Shown: positions 18,834-27,378 of the stretch, piece after piece
Position numbering within the stretch: position 1 is the first letter of the stretch
Layout of the letters: every line of letters begins with the position of its first letter
Source: Candidatus Zixiibacteriota bacterium
GTDB taxonomy: Bacteria; Zixibacteria; MSB-5A5; GN15; PGXB01
Length of the DNA stretch: 44,160 nucleotides
Direction: 5' to 3'
NCBI GenBank assembly: GCA_026397505.1
Contig: JAPLUR010000108.1
Span: 1-44,160, forward strand
The notes under the pieces: model-generated
Told to the model about the DNA's origin: nothing
The model's input: the letters and a program-made list of their open reading frames with translations, nothing else
Database searches by the model: none
Program-made: the position numbers and the translations under genes

Positions 18834-19027
18834 ACCAGAACATTGTTGATTTACCTGTGAACAAACTCATTATCTGATCAAAGTGCTTTCCCGGAGCCGT
18901 TGGAAATTGTGAGTCTATTAGGCAATTGATATGTAGGTAATCGAGTTGGCAGCCTTATTCCATTGCCGAATGGAAACCGGCTTTGGGAATCAAACTAATC
19001 AATCTGTTAGAAAAGAAAGTGAGGCAT

Positions 19028-19110
19028 TTGGATTCTCTAATTCAGCAACTGTAACCAGCAACCGTATTTGAGGGCACAAACGGCATTGCGGCATCGCTTA
19101 ATATAATGTC
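19028..19110 (+). pseudogene. Decayed fourth precursor copy
   Basis: After a recognisable CCGGCTTTGGG block, a degraded Shine-Dalgarno (AAGAAAGTGAG) precedes TTG instead of ATG, then DSLIQQL matching the DFLIQP leader, then a TAA at 19052. Reading on in frame gives only PATVF-like similarity to the leader of peptide 3, and the cysteine core is lost. The rest of the gap to 19326 shows nothing else I can support apart from the promoter at 19327. Confidence 0.6.
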
Positions 19111-19326
19111 GGTTTTTTGTATAACACAATCGCGGGTTGAAGTGCCAATTAATGGATAGACCGGAACACTGCCGTTTGATTTGCGAAGTTGACGCCATTC
19201 CGGTTGAGATGCCTTCACCGACTCGTTGAGAGAATTTGGCTGGCCATTTTTCGAGCCGGGGATTGTCGAATGAACACCCTGCTATAACTCGAAATTTATT
19301 TTTAAAACGGACGTTCTAAAAAACTG

Positions 19327-19355
19327 TTGACATTGGAAATACTTGTGATTATAAT
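19327..19355 (+). promoter_or_regulatory. Consensus sigma70 promoter of the exporter operon
   Basis: A perfect TTGACA (19327-19332), 17-nt spacer, perfect TATAAT (19350-19355). The predicted transcription start near 19362 leaves a leader of about 50 nt before the ATG at 19412. It gives the exporter and barrel genes their own strong transcription, separate from maturase and precursors. Confidence 0.88.
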
Positions 19356-19411
19356 TATGCATTCGAATATTGACAACCGGTCGCTGTGTCGGCTGGAATC
19401 AAGGTGGGTAT

Positions 19412-21190
19412 ATGGCTAAAATTGACCATTCTGTCATCAAATCCTTAAAGCGTCTTTGGCCTTTTATGGTGAGGTACAAGCGGCGAGCTATTTTGGCCAC
19501 AGCGGCTATGCTCGTGGTCATAATAATGCAGTTACCTTTGCCTCTTTTGACAATGTATATAATCGACAAGCTCATCTCGCCTGATAAAGTCTCTCTGCTG
19601 GGCATCATATGCCTGGGACTTTTACTTATCTTGATAGTCCGCACGCTGGCCTCCCTGATGGAAATTTACCTTTTGACGGCTTTCAGGTTGCGGGTTGTTT
19701 ATGACTTGAAGCGATATCTCTATGAACACCTGCTTAAATTGTCCCTGGATTACTGTCACAAGAAACAGACGGGATATCTAATCTCCCGAGTCAGCGGCGA
19801 CATTGAGGGAGTCCAGGGGCTTTTTGCCGATACTTTTCTGAGCATAGTGCGCAATCTTCTTACCTTTATCGTCGGGCTGGTAATGGTTTACTGGTTGAAT
19901 GTGAAATTGGCGGTTGTGGCCACCTTGCTTCTGCCGCTGTACCTCCTGGCTCTGTTTTCCTTCAATAAGCGACTGCGTCGCTTGGTGGCCGAGAATCGTG
20001 AAGCCTACGCCAATGTATTTAAGTATCTTCAGGAGCATATTTCCGGCATAGCCGTCATCAAAGCTTTTGTCGCCGACCGTCATGATACCATAGGCATGCT
20101 GAAAGTGCTCAAGAACGCCATTCAAAAGGAATTTAAATCCAGCATGTCCGGCACGGTTGCCGCCCTGACCTCGGGATTCATAGGTTCTCTGGGGCCGATT
20201 TTGCTCCTGTGGCTGGGAATAATTGAAATCATCCATGGAAAGCTCACCCTCGGCGGACTTATCGCCTTTAATTCTTTCCTGGTTTACCTTTTCAATCCGC
20301 TCAATAGTATCTCCAATTTGAATATTACCGTTCAAAATTCTCTTGCCTGCGCGGAACGGGCCTTCGAATTTATTGACCTTAAGCCTGAAATCGAGATCCG
20401 GCAAAGCAATCTGGTTGACCGAAAGGCTATTATCACTCAGGGCGAAGTCGAGTTCCAGAATGTATCTTTCGCCTACAGCCCTGGCGCCGGAGACGTATTG
20501 AGCAATGTGAGTTTCCTGGTGCCGGCGGGAAAAATAACGGCCATTGTGGGTCGCAGCGGCATGGGGAAAAGCTCTATTGTCAATCTCCTCTTCCGTTTCT
20601 ACGAAAATCAGTCGGGCAGGATTACCGTTGATGGCCGCGATTTTCGGGAGTATGACTTATCCTATCTGCGCCGCAGTATCGGCCTGGTCACCCAGGAGAC
20701 GTTTCTTTTCGGCTACAGTATCATGGAAAACATCAAACTGGGAAACCTGCGTGCCACCGATGACGAGGTCATTGAAGCCTCCAAGGCCGCTTTCGCTCAC
20801 GACTTCATCATGAATCTCCCTGAGCAGTATCAAACCCGAATCGGCGAACGAGGGGCGTTGATTTCCGGAGGCGAACGGCAGAGGATTGCCCTGGCTCGAG
20901 TCTTCCTCAAAGACCCCAAGATCCTGGTGCTTGATGAGGCCACCTCTTCTCTCGACAGTCAGTCGGAAAGATATGTCAAGCAGGCGATGGAAAAGCTCTT
21001 TATTAATCGTTCCGCCATAGTAATATCCCACCGCCTTTCCACTATTATCAATGCCGACAACATTGTCCTTATCGATTCCGGCCGGGTGGTCGATATCGGC
21101 GTGCATACAACCTTATATTCCAATAATAATCTATATCGACGGCTTTACGACGAGCAGTTCACGGAGGCCGGACAGAAAGTTGGTTCGTAA
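19412..21190 (+). CDS. ABC exporter (type IV fold, TMD-NBD half-transporter), probable peptide exporter
   Basis: I chose the ATG at 19412, preceded by AAGGTGG; an in-frame ATG at 19370 sits almost on the predicted transcription start and lacks a ribosome site. The product is 592 residues, with six membrane segments (about 25-315) and a complete nucleotide-binding domain. Walker A is GRSGMGKSS (from residue 380), the signature is ISGGERQ (484-490), Walker B is ILVLDEATSSLD (D508, catalytic E509), and the H-loop is ISHRLST. All catalytic residues are canonical, so it should work as a homodimer. There is no N-terminal C39 peptidase domain. Its place after the peptide array suggests it exports the modified peptides across the inner membrane. 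The barrel gene follows 13 nt downstream. Confidence 0.92.
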   Translation: MAKIDHSVIKSLKRLWPFMVRYKRRAILATAAMLVVIIMQLPLPLLTMYIIDKLISPDKVSLLGIICLGLLLILIVRTLASLMEIYLLTAFRLRVVYDLKRYLYEHLLKLSLDYCHKKQTGYLISRVSGDIEGVQGLFADTFLSIVRNLLTFIVGLVMVYWLNVKLAVVATLLLPLYLLALFSFNKRLRRLVAENREAYANVFKYLQEHISGIAVIKAFVADRHDTIGMLKVLKNAIQKEFKSSMSGTVAALTSGFIGSLGPILLLWLGIIEIIHGKLTLGGLIAFNSFLVYLFNPLNSISNLNITVQNSLACAERAFEFIDLKPEIEIRQSNLVDRKAIITQGEVEFQNVSFAYSPGAGDVLSNVSFLVPAGKITAIVGRSGMGKSSIVNLLFRFYENQSGRITVDGRDFREYDLSYLRRSIGLVTQETFLFGYSIMENIKLGNLRATDDEVIEASKAAFAHDFIMNLPEQYQTRIGERGALISGGERQRIALARVFLKDPKILVLDEATSSLDSQSERYVKQAMEKLFINRSAIVISHRLSTIINADNIVLIDSGRVVDIGVHTTLYSNNNLYRRLYDEQFTEAGQKVGS

Positions 21191-21203
21191 CCAGGGAGGT
21201 TTC

Positions 21204-23333
21204 ATGAGCAGAAATGGATGTTCTTCTTTGATTTTAGTATCGTTGCTACTGATCGCTTCGAGTCTGTCGGCTTCAGAGACGGATTCCAGCTTTGCAGCCT
21301 TCATTAATCAGCCTCTTGATTCTTTCGCGGTTAATATAATCCGATTCGACTCGCCCCCGACCATCGATGGCGAACTGGGAGATTCTTGCTGGTCGACCTG
21401 CAAACCATATAACCATTTCACTCAGGTGCAACCCAATCAGGAATTTCCTGCCTCTGAGAGCACCTATTGCTATTTCGGCTATGACGCGCGGAATTTCTAT
21501 TTTGCCGTCAAATGCTTCGACTCCGAACCAGATAAGGTCATTGCCAACATGAAAAGGCGAGAAGATACCGGGGGTGAAGATATCGTGCAGTTTAGCCTCG
21601 ACACTTACAATGATCAGCGCTCGGCCTATGTTTTCGCGGTCAACCCGCTGGGAGTGCAATCCGACGGTATCAAGATGATCTACGGTAGCGATGGCAGCTG
21701 GGATGGCATCTGGAGCTCGGTTGGCCGCCGGACCGATTTCGGCTGGCAGGCCGAAATCGCCATCCCCTTCAAAACGCTTCGTTTCTCCCGTAAAAACGAA
21801 CAGGTCTGGCGCGTGAATATCGTCCGCCTGATTCAGAGAAAATCGGAAGTCGATACTTATGTCCCATTCCGGAAAATCGATAACAATGACCTGGAGCGCA
21901 CCGCCGAATTACGAGGAATCAATTCTATAAATATTGGCGGGATATTCGAGGTTGTTCCGTATGCCACCGATCGCTATGAGAAATACTATCAAACGACCGA
22001 CTCTAATAAGGCCGATGCCGGCGTTGATGTCAAGTACGGTATCGGTTCCAATGTCATTCTCGACGCCACCCTCAATCCCGATTTCAGTCAGGTTGAGGCC
22101 GATATCGATTACATAAATCTCTCCCCCTATGAATTGTACCTTCAGGAGAAACGGCCCTTCTTCCTGGAAAAAATGGATATTTTTCAGACTCCCTTCAATC
22201 TGTTCTACAGCCGACGCGTGACTGATCCCGAGGCCGGTCTGCGGCTGACCGGTAAAATCGGAAATTACGGATTTGGCGCATTCTACGCCAGCAATAACAA
22301 CAAATACACCGACTGCAAGGATGACTTCGTTATCGCCCGACTGGAACGGCAGTTCATGAAACAATCGCATCTGGGGGGAATGATTACCTATGTCAAGGGC
22401 AGAAACCGCCATAACGGCAACCTTGCCGCCGACTGGCAGATAATCAAAGGTTCCTTCTCTTTCAGCGGCCAGATAGTCAAGAGCGATACGAAAAATTACG
22501 AAAAGATGGATTGGAAAGGAACCACGTCGCTCTTCTTCACCCGGAGTAATTTCTCTTTCGAACTAAAACATTCTTTCTATGAAAGAAATTTCTTTGCCGA
22601 TGCCGGCTTTGTATTTCCGGTGGTCGTAGATTTGAATTTTACCCCCTTCTCTTATCGCACCAATTCCCTGGATATCTATTATGACCTGTATATCAACAAG
22701 CACCATTTTCAAACTGTCTCCACCATTGTCAAGTCCTACCTGCAACATGATTATGATGGCCGTTTGCTTACCCGCAATATCGCTCCGCAGGTCATAGTGC
22801 AAATGGACAAGAATATCAATTTCAGAATCGGTTCTACTTTAAACAGACAACTCTGGGAGAACAGATATTTCGACATCTATACCGTAAATCTCCAATTCAG
22901 CGCCAACCCCAGCGGCTATTTTGGAGTATCCGGATATTATGAGGAAGGGCAGACTTTCGATTACTGGTCTGTTAAGGTAGTGTGGCAGCGGTACGTCAAC
23001 CTGGCCTTAATCTGGAATGCCGGCAAGAAACTGGAGCTTGTCCCCTCGGTTATATATATGAGTCAGTATGAGGCGCATTATGGGCGAAGAACTTATAACC
23101 AGTGGAACGGCCTGCTGCGGGTGGGGTACCATTTTAACAAGAATATTTTCTTTAAGGCATTTGTGCAGGGAAACGGCATGGACAAGTATTATATGGGGAA
23201 TTTCTTATTTGGATATACATTCCTTCCCGGCTCGACTTTCTACCTGGCCTACAACTCGAATTACTTCGGCGCCGACTTCAAGCCGGATACCCGTATCCTC
23301 TTCGCCAAAATTTCGATGCTGGTGAATATATAG
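21204..23333 (+). CDS. CBM9-like / DUF5916 outer-membrane beta-barrel protein
   Basis: The start at 21204 is preceded by AGGGAGG and gives 709 residues with a signal peptide (MSRNGCSSLILVSLLLIASS). Residues about 40-200 match the carbohydrate-binding-module-9-like fold at the front of DUF5916 proteins (PPTIDGELGDSCW, YCYFGYDARNFYFAVKC, QAEIAIPFKTLRF). The segment LNPDFSQVEADIDYINLS, then EKRPFFLEKMDIF, is typical of DUF5916, and the rest is aromatic-rich beta strands of an outer-membrane barrel. These proteins are widespread in Bacteroidetes-like bacteria, with no settled function. The 13-nt gap from the exporter indicates co-transcription. An outer-membrane exit or surface receptor for the peptides is an inference. 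Confidence 0.85.
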   Translation: MSRNGCSSLILVSLLLIASSLSASETDSSFAAFINQPLDSFAVNIIRFDSPPTIDGELGDSCWSTCKPYNHFTQVQPNQEFPASESTYCYFGYDARNFYFAVKCFDSEPDKVIANMKRREDTGGEDIVQFSLDTYNDQRSAYVFAVNPLGVQSDGIKMIYGSDGSWDGIWSSVGRRTDFGWQAEIAIPFKTLRFSRKNEQVWRVNIVRLIQRKSEVDTYVPFRKIDNNDLERTAELRGINSINIGGIFEVVPYATDRYEKYYQTTDSNKADAGVDVKYGIGSNVILDATLNPDFSQVEADIDYINLSPYELYLQEKRPFFLEKMDIFQTPFNLFYSRRVTDPEAGLRLTGKIGNYGFGAFYASNNNKYTDCKDDFVIARLERQFMKQSHLGGMITYVKGRNRHNGNLAADWQIIKGSFSFSGQIVKSDTKNYEKMDWKGTTSLFFTRSNFSFELKHSFYERNFFADAGFVFPVVVDLNFTPFSYRTNSLDIYYDLYINKHHFQTVSTIVKSYLQHDYDGRLLTRNIAPQVIVQMDKNINFRIGSTLNRQLWENRYFDIYTVNLQFSANPSGYFGVSGYYEEGQTFDYWSVKVVWQRYVNLALIWNAGKKLELVPSVIYMSQYEAHYGRRTYNQWNGLLRVGYHFNKNIFFKAFVQGNGMDKYYMGNFLFGYTFLPGSTFYLAYNSNYFGADFKPDTRILFAKISMLVNI

Positions 23334-23444
23334 CAAGCCATAACTATTTTGGTATTGACTCGCAAGCGAAGAAAATTAAGGGTCACGCCCCTGCGGTCCT
23401 GATAATCTTACAAAGCTCAAAAGAATCACGGATTGGCCCGAGTT

Positions 23445-23474
23445 TTGACATTTGAGCGCACGTCTTTGTATATT
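23445..23474 (+). promoter_or_regulatory. Orphan sigma70-like promoter facing into the convergent gap
   Basis: TTGACA, 18 nt, TATATT on the plus strand. No ORF longer than a few codons follows; the transcript would run antisense into the M1 peptidase gene. Confidence 0.4.
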
Positions 23475-23589
23475 ATTTATCGTAAACTGCATTCGTAACT
23501 GATCAATTCTCTTTTTCAAATCCACAAGAAGAAATGGCACGAACGCAGCGCAAGTAACTTACTCTGCTCAAAGGGGAAGATATTCTCCT

Positions 23590-25941
23590 TCAATTCTTCC
23601 ATTTTTCGGTGTCAATTTTGCAGAGCACCGACTCCAGATCGTTGAATTTGACCTTATCAGGTTTGTACGGGAGCGGGGGCAGCGTTATTTCCATCTCGGG
23701 TTTATCGACAAGAATCCTTATCCGAGCCGTCCCCTGCTTACCAAAATCAAGCAGCACCGGCACATACATCTTAAAATTGTCCGGAACGTCGAGTTGCTTG
23801 ATCCGGCATGTGACCAGGTATTTATCATCGCCTTCCGACTCTGTTTTGTACGAAAACTTGTAGGTCGGAATATCAATGCCGTAAACCCACTGGTCAAAAA
23901 ACCATCCCATATCATCGCCGACATGCCTTTCGACTATCTGTCGAAAATCCTCTGTCGAGGCTTCCTTGCCGCTGTAATTCAAATAGAAATCCCGCATCAT
24001 GTTCAAAAAACGATCTTCATTCATAGTCTGAAAATCAATCAGCAGGTTGCGCAACATATGCAGGACCCACGCCCCTTTTTCGTAGGACATCAGGTCAAAA
24101 CCCTCGGGATGGTCGGCGCTTGACGCACGATAGCCGAGGCTTATCGGCCCGACGAACCTGTCATCATTGACCTTTGTCTTATATCTCTCCAGTATGTCAC
24201 GCCGGTGATCATTCAAGCGGTCAAAAAATTTCTTGTTGTCCTTCAGGGCGATCTGAAGATACCACAGACCCGAATACTCCGCAAAACCTTCGCTGAGCCA
24301 TTTGTCGTGATATGTCTTGTAATCAACGCCATAACCCCACCATTGATGGGCTACCTCGTGCGCCCGCAGCATTTGATCGTAACCTTCCCGCCCGGATATC
24401 TGAAAGGTCATCAACGAAAGATGGATTAAGCCTCGGAACGCCTCGCCGCCCAAATCAGTGACTTCCGTGGCGTAGAATTTATCAACCGGACAGTTGCCGT
24501 AAATATGCTGGAAGAATGAAATGCTGTTGGCGACATCGCCGCCCACCTGCTTTTCCATACTCTTGCCGGAGAGAGTGCCTTCAGCCAAAAGAGCCTCTTC
24601 AATTTCACGATGTCCCATTTTCGACATCAGTACAGTTACCGGAGGAATTCTCGGATCTTGAATCTTATACTCCTTGAAATACCCTATATTAAAAGAAGCA
24701 TTACGAATCGGAATCGGCGTCAGCCAGCGGCTTATTCTTACGCCGCTCATAACAGTGTCGGCCACAAGGTCACCGACACTCACAAAATCACAATCGGACG
24801 GAGTATGAAAGGTCAAGTCAAAAACGGCCCGGTTCCTGTCCTCGACATCGGGATACCAGGCTGTTGATGTTCTGAATATCAGCCAGTTCATTTGACGCTC
24901 GATGATTTCTCCATGATAATAAATGGTAACGGAATCGACCTGGCCTTCACTGATAGCGGCCGGGCATTGTACCCAAAGATAAGGATTCTCATCTCCTTTA
25001 AAGTATTCCATTTTGAGACTCCCGCCCCAGATTACTGAATCGACTTCCATTTTGGGATAAAGAGAAAAATAAAACCATCTCTGCAGCGGCAGGGTCGATC
25101 TCAGCATAACCGTTGCGCGCGCCGAAAAGCCGAAACGATTATTGAATGTGCAATCTATATTATATCTGTCTATACGACAGCCCGCCGGATAATCAGATGG
25201 GAGGATGCCGGGATCCGAATCGTCCGAAAACTGGCAGACAACTTCCCGGGCATCCCGGGACATTTCCGGCCACCTGCGCATCAGACTGACCTGCTCTTCG
25301 GCATACGGATCGATCTTGTAGAACAGCGGCCTTTCATCGACTGTAAAAATATGAGCATAGAAGAGTTTGTTGTATCGCTGATCCAGAAGCGTCTTGATTA
25401 TATCCGGGTCGATTTCTTTGCCTTTCTTTTGCCCCATATAATCGCGTGATTTCCTGACGATTTCTTTTGCCTCTGAAGGTATCTGAGACGTAACAAAGGA
25501 AAGTCTCTGCTTAAATTCATTATTTACGCTGTCTCCGAAAATCAGGTACAGATTTGTAAACTCCCGATTCAGACTGTCGACACCATAGAATCTCTTCAAC
25601 TGCTGTCGCTCAGGTAATATGGGCGGCTGGAAAGCGAAGCGGCCTCTGCCGAAAAAAATCGCCCGGCAGATTCTGCCGCCAATCGACGGCAGAAGGTACA
25701 GCCGACCCTGTTCAAGGACAAACTCAGCCGCACATTTCTTCAAGACAAATCCGGAATCGGGAATCTCGGCAACATCACCAAAACTCGAACCCAAATCTGC
25801 AAGGCTTTCATAAAGTCTGGTATACGTCGGGGAATTGTCGCCGTCATAAATATTATGCTCTCTTCTCTGCGCGAATGTTGATGAGGTTACAAAGAACCAT
25901 AATACTATCAAGACAAAGACTAGCGAAATGCGCAAACACAT
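23590..25941 (-). CDS. Secreted M1-family metallopeptidase
   Basis: The 783-residue protein has a signal peptide (about residues 1-24) and an M1-type beta-sandwich N-terminal region. The catalytic domain has H528-E-V-A-H532 followed by E551 in WLSEGFAEY, the HExxH-x18-E zinc signature of M1 aminopeptidases. A GGEAF segment stands in the position of the GxMEN substrate motif, so exopeptidase specificity may be altered. AGGAGG precedes the ATG. It should act in the periplasm or outside the cell on peptides. It is convergent with the peptide-export operon and has its own promoter, so a role in trimming the exported peptides is possible but not shown by operon structure. Confidence 0.9.
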   Translation of the reverse strand: MCLRISLVFVLIVLWFFVTSSTFAQRREHNIYDGDNSPTYTRLYESLADLGSSFGDVAEIPDSGFVLKKCAAEFVLEQGRLYLLPSIGGRICRAIFFGRGRFAFQPPILPERQQLKRFYGVDSLNREFTNLYLIFGDSVNNEFKQRLSFVTSQIPSEAKEIVRKSRDYMGQKKGKEIDPDIIKTLLDQRYNKLFYAHIFTVDERPLFYKIDPYAEEQVSLMRRWPEMSRDAREVVCQFSDDSDPGILPSDYPAGCRIDRYNIDCTFNNRFGFSARATVMLRSTLPLQRWFYFSLYPKMEVDSVIWGGSLKMEYFKGDENPYLWVQCPAAISEGQVDSVTIYYHGEIIERQMNWLIFRTSTAWYPDVEDRNRAVFDLTFHTPSDCDFVSVGDLVADTVMSGVRISRWLTPIPIRNASFNIGYFKEYKIQDPRIPPVTVLMSKMGHREIEEALLAEGTLSGKSMEKQVGGDVANSISFFQHIYGNCPVDKFYATEVTDLGGEAFRGLIHLSLMTFQISGREGYDQMLRAHEVAHQWWGYGVDYKTYHDKWLSEGFAEYSGLWYLQIALKDNKKFFDRLNDHRRDILERYKTKVNDDRFVGPISLGYRASSADHPEGFDLMSYEKGAWVLHMLRNLLIDFQTMNEDRFLNMMRDFYLNYSGKEASTEDFRQIVERHVGDDMGWFFDQWVYGIDIPTYKFSYKTESEGDDKYLVTCRIKQLDVPDNFKMYVPVLLDFGKQGTARIRILVDKPEMEITLPPLPYKPDKVKFNDLESVLCKIDTEKWKN

Positions 25942-26017
25942 TGTGACCTCCTGTCAGATATCCATATACATGGTCAAATTTCCCAGGGCTACACTTTCCA
26001 AGCCACGATTCTATCGA

Positions 26018-26046
26018 ATATTACGGGATGATTTACTTGCTGTCAA
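26018..26046 (-). promoter_or_regulatory. Sigma70-like promoter of the M1 peptidase gene
   Basis: Minus strand TTGACA (26046-26041), 17 nt, TAATAT (26023-26018), giving a leader of about 70 nt before the start at 25941. Both boxes are strong. Confidence 0.75.
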
Positions 26047-26154
26047 GCCCGGCAGAATAATCTATCCGGAATATGATAGAAATCATTGGGTCGTCGCGAT
26101 TTCGATGGTGCGGCAAGATACGCCCGAGTGCCTGTCCGAAACTAACACTCGTGC

Positions 26155-27372
26155 CTATTCGTACCTCAAAGCTTCAATGGGATTGAGGATGGAAGCTTTG
26201 CGGGCCGGGTAGAATCCGAAAAAGATGCCGACGCTAGCGGCAAAGAAAAAGGCCAGCGCCACCGATTGCGGCGAAATAGCCACCGGCCAGCCGGCAAAAC
26301 GGGCAATCAGGCTGGTAGATAGAAGGCCGATGCCGATCCCGATGAATCCGCCCAGCACACTCAGCATGATCGATTCCATCAGGAATTGCTGTAAAATATC
26401 GCGGCGGCGGGCGCCGATAGCGCGGCGGATGCCGATCTCACGGGTACGCTCGGTAACCGAGACCAGCATGATATTCATGATCCCGATCCCGCCCACCAGA
26501 AGCGATACCGAAGCGATACTTCCGAGCAGTATGGTCAATATGCGCGAGGTGGCATCGGCCGTGGCGGCGATATCAGACTGGCTGCGAATGGTGAAATCAT
26601 CATCCTGCCAGTCCTGAAGGCGGTGCCGAATCCGCAGAATCTCACGCACCTGTCCCTCGGCCTCGGGAATTTTCTGCTTGCTTACGGCCGAAAGAATGAC
26701 CGAATTAATGTGATCCTCGCCCATCACTTTGCGCTGAATAGTGGTGTATGGAGCAATGATGAGATCATCCTGATCCTGCCCCATCGCATTCTGCCCCTTG
26801 GGTTGGAGTGTCCCCAGAACGATAAAGGGCAGCTTATTTATGCGGATCGTCTTCCCCACCGGATTTTCGCCCGGAAAAAGATTATCAACGACGGTCTGAC
26901 CCAGCACACAAACTTTGGTCGCGCCGCGGATGTCCTGATCGGTGTAGAGTTGTCCGGAACCGAGACGGTATTCGCGAATAGTGAAAAAATCAAGATTGCC
27001 GCCCTGGATAGCGGTGTTCCAGTTGAGATTTCCGGTCACCACCTGGCGGTAAGTACGCACCATCGGCGTGATTGCGGCGACCGCCGGGGCCTGTTCGCGG
27101 ATCGCCTCGGCATCGGCATCGCTCAGCGAAATCATGGTTCCAGCGCCGGCGCTGACTCCGCCGTGAAAAGCCGAAGCCGAGAATATCATCAGGACATTCG
27201 TCCCTAAACTCGCGATCTGGTCCTCAATGGCCGCCTGCGCTCCCTGCCCCACCGCCACCATCGCCACCACCGCCCCGACGCCAATAATAATTCCCCGCAT
27301 AGTAAGTACGGCTCGAGTTTTGTGCCGTAACAGCGAATCGACCGCCACGCGAATTGTCTCAAGAAACTGCAT
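26155..27372 (-). CDS. MacB-like ABC transporter permease (FtsX family), without fused ATPase
   Basis: The 405-residue protein has the MacB/FtsX topology: one N-terminal membrane helix (GIIIGVGAVVAMVAVG), a large periplasmic domain (about 45-275) and three C-terminal helices. The family signature GGIGIMNIMLVSVTERTREI, then GIRRAIGARR, is complete and the end PIEALRYE is typical. MacB-type mechanotransmission ABC systems work with a MacA adaptor, encoded 6 nt upstream here. The ATP-binding subunit, fused in true MacB and usually adjacent when separate, is not in this window. It may be supplied in trans. The substrate is unknown; efflux of small molecules, lipoproteins or peptides are all possible. 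Confidence 0.9.
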   Translation of the reverse strand: MQFLETIRVAVDSLLRHKTRAVLTMRGIIIGVGAVVAMVAVGQGAQAAIEDQIASLGTNVLMIFSASAFHGGVSAGAGTMISLSDADAEAIREQAPAVAAITPMVRTYRQVVTGNLNWNTAIQGGNLDFFTIREYRLGSGQLYTDQDIRGATKVCVLGQTVVDNLFPGENPVGKTIRINKLPFIVLGTLQPKGQNAMGQDQDDLIIAPYTTIQRKVMGEDHINSVILSAVSKQKIPEAEGQVREILRIRHRLQDWQDDDFTIRSQSDIAATADATSRILTILLGSIASVSLLVGGIGIMNIMLVSVTERTREIGIRRAIGARRRDILQQFLMESIMLSVLGGFIGIGIGLLSTSLIARFAGWPVAISPQSVALAFFFAASVGIFFGFYPARKASILNPIEALRYE

Positions 27373-27378
27373 TTTTTC

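Larger units (their letters stand above)
18060..19054 (+). repeat. Tandem array of precursor-peptide units (three intact, one decayed)
   Basis: Four diverged units of about 250-330 nt follow each other. Each begins with a block CCGGCTnnGGGAG-like (18068, 18401, 18653, 18977), then about 20 variable bases including GATCAAT-like, then AAGGAGGTGA and a start codon, then the MDFLIQP coding block. Two spacers also carry CGGAGCCG (18319 and 18892), complementary with G-U wobbles to the CGGCTTCG/CGGCTTTGG block of the next unit. The pattern shows repeated duplication of gene plus flanks. Confidence 0.8.

Noticed and set aside
23532-23560. Seven-codon ORF (MARTQRK) after the orphan promoter
   Set aside because: Too short, with no strong ribosome site and no context to support it.
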